From Ruminococcus sp. CAG:403 (lineage in GTDB: Bacteria > Bacillota > Clostridia > Oscillospirales > Ruminococcaceae), in the NCBI GenBank assembly GCA_000437255.1, contig FR899091.1:21914-37573 (forward strand): a stretch of 15,660 nucleotides of DNA. The letters are read 5' to 3'. The notes under the pieces are model-generated. The model saw only the letters and a list, made by a program, of their open reading frames with translations. It made no database searches and was not told the origin of the DNA. Numbering within the stretch: position 1 is the stretch's first letter; each line of letters starts with the position of its first letter. The translations under genes were made by a program, and so were the position numbers. Below, one piece after another: positions 13,794 to 15,660 of this stretch.

Positions 13794-13861
13794 TGATACA
13801 ATTTCATCAAAAAATGGTATCAAATGTCTGCAAATTTGCCGATAAAATGACAGAATTTGCA
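13794..13861. promoter_or_regulatory. Two inverted repeats with equal 17-nt spacing in the LysR divergent region
   Basis: TGATAC/GTATCA occurs at 13794-13799 and 13817-13822. TGCAAATT/AATTTGCA occurs at 13829-13836 and 13854-13861. Both have perfect arms and a spacer of 17 nt. They lie between the two start codons and could be operator sites for the LysR protein or another regulator. The arms differ in sequence, so chance is possible. Confidence 0.4.
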
Positions 13862-13869
13862 AAAAATTG

Positions 13870-13885
13870 ATAGGTCAAAACCTAT
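13870..13885 (+). promoter_or_regulatory. Candidate LysR operator (ATAGGT-N4-ACCTAT)
   Basis: Perfect 6-bp arms flank CAAA. The centre is about 65 bp upstream of the predicted transcription start of the 14046 gene, the usual place of the LysR recognition site. A third ATAGGT half-site at 13935-13940 overlaps the -10 element. Function is inferred from position and symmetry. Confidence 0.55.
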
Positions 13886-13907
13886 TAAATGCTTTACCAT
13901 TATATAT

Positions 13908-13936
13908 TGGACAATCTATTTTGTCAAGCGTATAAT
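13908..13936 (+). promoter_or_regulatory. Promoter of the SGNH-hydrolase-like gene
   Basis: TGGACA (13908-13913) and a perfect TATAAT (13931-13936) are 17 bp apart. The start near 13943 leaves a leader of about 100 nt. The -35 deviates from consensus, as is common for activator-dependent promoters. Confidence 0.75.
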
Positions 13937-14045
13937 AGGTTCATGGAAGCGAACAATTGGTTTCCAGATCTGCTGGCACTGCTGCTGCATCGGCGCCATC
14001 CGGCAGCAGGGAGCGCTCGCATAGACACGAACGGAGGAATGAACC

Positions 14046-14606
14046 ATGTCAACCATTCAAGAAGCGACAAAAGAGTATACCGCACTCAATCAATATGCAC
14101 AGAAAAATAAAGTTGCAATTTTAGGTGCCTCTACCGCAGCACATTTGGCAATCGGCGAACTGCTGCAAGATTATGAGATCAGCACAAAAGTATATAACCG
14201 AAGTGTAGAAGCCATCACCATTAAGGAAGCAGTTCCATTTGCAAAGACCTGCATTATTCCGTTAAAGCCTTCCCGTCTGCTGCTGCAACTGGGAGAAACT
14301 GAACTGGAAACCATGGGACTTTCCATTCAGGAAATCATGGATCAATACAAGTGGCTGCTGTATGAACTGCACACCCAGCTGCCGGAAACCCAACTGTTCC
14401 TGGTTCCGGTTTTAGTTGACCATCCGCAGCGGAAAACCTTCAACCATGCATTAAGCAGTCTTGCAAAGGAATATGGCTGTAACTACCTGGATTGCGAGCT
14501 GACCGAAAAGAACGGCATCAGCCTGCCGTTTTTCCGTGGCATGAAGGACTGCCTGATTGAAAAGGACAGCACCATTTGTGATGCCATGCACATTGCCGCC
14601 ATCTAA
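14046..14606 (+). CDS. Small SGNH/GDSL-hydrolase-like protein
   Basis: The 186-residue protein has no signal peptide or membrane helix, so it is probably cytoplasmic. VAILGAST (Ser29) could be block I, LLLQLGETEL (82-87) is in the place of block III, and CDAMHIAAI (Asp179, His182) fits the C-terminal Asp-x-x-His of block V. SIQEIMDQYKWLLYELHTQLPETQLFLVPVLV matches the helix-strand unit between these blocks in SGNH hydrolases. The usual Asn of block III is not seen and block I is GAS rather than GDS, so activity is uncertain. The start has GGAGG 8 nt upstream. It is divergent from the LysR gene and probably controlled by it. The substrate is unknown. Confidence 0.68.
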   Translation: MSTIQEATKEYTALNQYAQKNKVAILGASTAAHLAIGELLQDYEISTKVYNRSVEAITIKEAVPFAKTCIIPLKPSRLLLQLGETELETMGLSIQEIMDQYKWLLYELHTQLPETQLFLVPVLVDHPQRKTFNHALSSLAKEYGCNYLDCELTEKNGISLPFFRGMKDCLIEKDSTICDAMHIAAI

Positions 14607-14639
14607 ACAAAAACAAATACAAACACTTCATCCCAATCA

Positions 14640-14692
14640 AAAAAGTCTCGTGCGCAGATCCGTGGAACTCGGGTCCTTTCACGAGACTTTTT
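14640..14692 (+). terminator. Terminator after the SGNH-like gene
   Basis: AAAAAGTCTCGTG and CACGAGACTTTTT pair over 13 bp, and an inner GATCCG/CGGGTC helix closes the loop. T-runs lie on both sides, so it may also serve member F, which converges from 14733. Confidence 0.88.
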
Positions 14693-14732
14693 GTTTGGAA
14701 AAAGCGTCTGTACCGCTGTTTTCTTTTTCATT

Positions 14733-15332
14733 TTAGGAACCAGTGGTGGAATTGGAATGCGTGCGGTGCAGCGCATTCTCAACATCTACTGCCGTATTCA
14801 GTACATACCACTGCTGCTGATAGCAAACCAAATCCAAAATCAAATCCTGCTCAGCAGTACTGCCGGATGCACCCGTATAGATGTACTGCACAGCAGCACG
14901 CCAGATCTCATCCGGCTTTTCCGTAAAATAAGGAATGGCACTACATAGACTTTTAAAGTCCCCTTTGCTCAGCTTCTCTGTGCTCTGAATCTCAATCACA
15001 CAAGAAGGTGTATCTCCCACAGATTGCATAATTCCACGGGAAGCACTTTGCACATCGGTACGGATTGTGTTTTGAATATCTTCCTTGCTCAAAAGGTACT
15101 GCTTCTCTACTGCATCCCAGTACGGAACCGGAAGCAATGTTTGAAAGGTATCCACATCTCCGTTTGCAATTGCGGTCAAATAGCTGGTGGCGAATTGTTT
15201 GATGGCTGGTTTTCCATCTTCCTTTCGTTTCTGATAAGCAGAGGATGCCCATGCGAAAAGCAGGATGGCTGCACCCGCTACGGCAACCAGTCTCCCCCAT
15301 TTGAATGACCGCTGTGACCCAGATCGTCCCAT
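14733..15332 (-). CDS. Family member F: single-pass membrane protein with extracytoplasmic domain, no zinc ribbon
   Basis: The protein is 199 residues from MGRSGSQRSFKWGRL, preceded by AAAAGGAGCG about 10-12 nt upstream; an open extension of 18 codons has no ribosome site of its own and runs into a hairpin. One membrane helix (about 13-31) is followed by an outside domain. TSYLTAIANGDVDTFQTLLPVPYWDAVEKQYLLSKEDI matches YYDAILNGDVDAMMSLVPDNYLDYMIETYDIDEDAV of member A. QQQWYVLNTAVDVENAL stands in the place of GKWYSxDA. It is a distant member, most like E. It lies downstream of a gene with two zinc ribbons (H) on the same strand, as E lies downstream of D. The function is unknown. Confidence 0.8.
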   Translation of the reverse strand: MGRSGSQRSFKWGRLVAVAGAAILLFAWASSAYQKRKEDGKPAIKQFATSYLTAIANGDVDTFQTLLPVPYWDAVEKQYLLSKEDIQNTIRTDVQSASRGIMQSVGDTPSCVIEIQSTEKLSKGDFKSLCSAIPYFTEKPDEIWRAAVQYIYTGASGSTAEQDLILDLVCYQQQWYVLNTAVDVENALHRTHSNSTTGS

Positions 15333-15376
15333 ACTCGTTTTACGCTCCTTTTCTGATGCTCCCAAATACGAAACAT

Positions 15377-15411
15377 TGCGCCACATACTGCTTGTTCCAG
15401 TATGTGGCGCA
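15377..15411 (-). other. Perfect 14-bp hairpin between genes H and F
   Basis: TGCGCCACATACTG and CAGTATGTGGCGCA flank a 7-nt loop. No good T-run follows on the - strand (AATGTTTCG) or directly on the + strand. It may weakly terminate H or mark an RNA-processing site between H and F. Confidence 0.6.
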
Positions 15412-15439
15412 TCTGCTTTTTCTCAATCCAATGCTTTTT

Positions 15440-15660
15440 TTATTCTACTTTGGTTCCGCAGTTGGTGCAGAATGCAGCACCTGTTGCCAACGGCTTTCCG
15501 CACTTCTTACAGATTGCTTCTGCGGCTGGTGCTGCTGCCGGTGTTGGAGCAGCCGGAGCTGGAGTGGGAGTTGGAGTTGGAGCGGCTACCGGCGCACCGC
15601 AATTGGTGCAGAATGCGGTACCTGGATTCAACGGATGCCCACATTTGGTACAACGATTGG
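15440..15660 (-). CDS. Family-related gene H: double zinc-ribbon protein, C-terminal part (5' end outside window)
   Basis: The frame is open to the window edge and 72 full codons are visible. The visible protein begins NRCTKCGHPLNPGTAFCTNCG, a CxxC-10-CxxC ribbon. A Pro/Thr/Ala linker follows, then a second ribbon, CKKCGKPLATGAAFCTNCG, three residues before the stop. Eight Cys in two identical spacings imply two zinc sites. No membrane helix is present in the visible part. The TTG at 15631 is in the middle of the first ribbon and is not a start. More ribbons may lie upstream. The gene precedes member F, which has the membrane and outside parts but no ribbon. Such ribbons usually mediate protein contacts; the role here is unknown. 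Confidence 0.85.
   Translation of the reverse strand, partial: NRCTKCGHPLNPGTAFCTNCGAPVAAPTPTPTPAPAAPTPAAAPAAEAICKKCGKPLATGAAFCTNCGTKVE

Noticed and set aside
15629..15631. TTG as start codon of gene H
   Set aside because: The codon lies inside a zinc ribbon whose first Cys pair is upstream in the same frame, so the gene extends past the window edge.

Overview
This window looks like a chromosomal segment of a low-to-mid GC, spore-forming-lineage Firmicute, probably a gut clostridium of the Oscillospirales type. The grounds are a SpoVT regulator (AbrB plus GAF), a cysteine T-box in front of cysE-cysS, near-consensus sigma-A promoters (TTGACA, 17 bp, TATAAT), purine-rich Shine-Dalgarno sites and rho-independent hairpins at most gene ends. 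The genus assignment is inference.

Layout. (1) 1-1166, +: the C-terminal part of the helicase RecG, ending at a shared bidirectional terminator. (2) 1203-4584, -: a T-box-controlled transcription unit, cysE (serine acetyltransferase), cysS (cysteinyl-tRNA synthetase) and a membrane-anchored cyclophilin-like protein whose active site looks degenerate. The T-box has a perfect promoter, a UGC (Cys) specifier and a terminator. (3) 4663-5444, -: an unrecognised multi-pass membrane protein behind a long leader with mutually exclusive hairpins. (4) 5502-7056, -: two membrane proteins (E and D) of the family described below. (5) 7093-7343: an intergenic cluster of eight TTTTCCACA-like (DnaA-box-like) 9-mers, two of which form the lysC terminator. 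(6) 7361-8803, -: aspartate kinase lysC. (7) 8938-9477, -: spoVT. (8) 9649-12746: a paralogue cluster, with two tandem genes on + (B, C), a decayed third tandem unit, and a convergent gene on - (A). (9) 12805-14692: a LysR regulator divergent from a small SGNH-hydrolase-like protein, with inverted repeats between them. (10) 14733-15660, -: another family member without a zinc ribbon (F), preceded by a partial gene with two zinc ribbons (H).

The outstanding feature is a locally expanded family of membrane proteins. The full architecture is a cytoplasmic 4-Cys zinc ribbon (CxxC-10-CxxC at residues 3-20), a low-complexity Pro/Gln/Asn linker, one transmembrane helix, and an acidic extracytoplasmic domain. 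The outside domain has a shared skeleton: a YxxA helix, a VPxxY segment, a DDYG/YGxN segment, a GYxYxV strand and a C-terminal GKWYSxDA motif. Four complete genes (A, B, C, D) have the whole architecture, two (E, F) have only helix plus outside domain, one partial gene (H) shows only zinc ribbons, and one remnant keeps only the C-terminal motif. The layout suggests gene duplication, ribbon loss or gene splitting, and decay around one locus. The function is not known from the sequence. The general design recalls TcaA/YvbJ-type zinc-ribbon membrane proteins of Firmicutes, which suggests an envelope-sensing or envelope-maintenance role.
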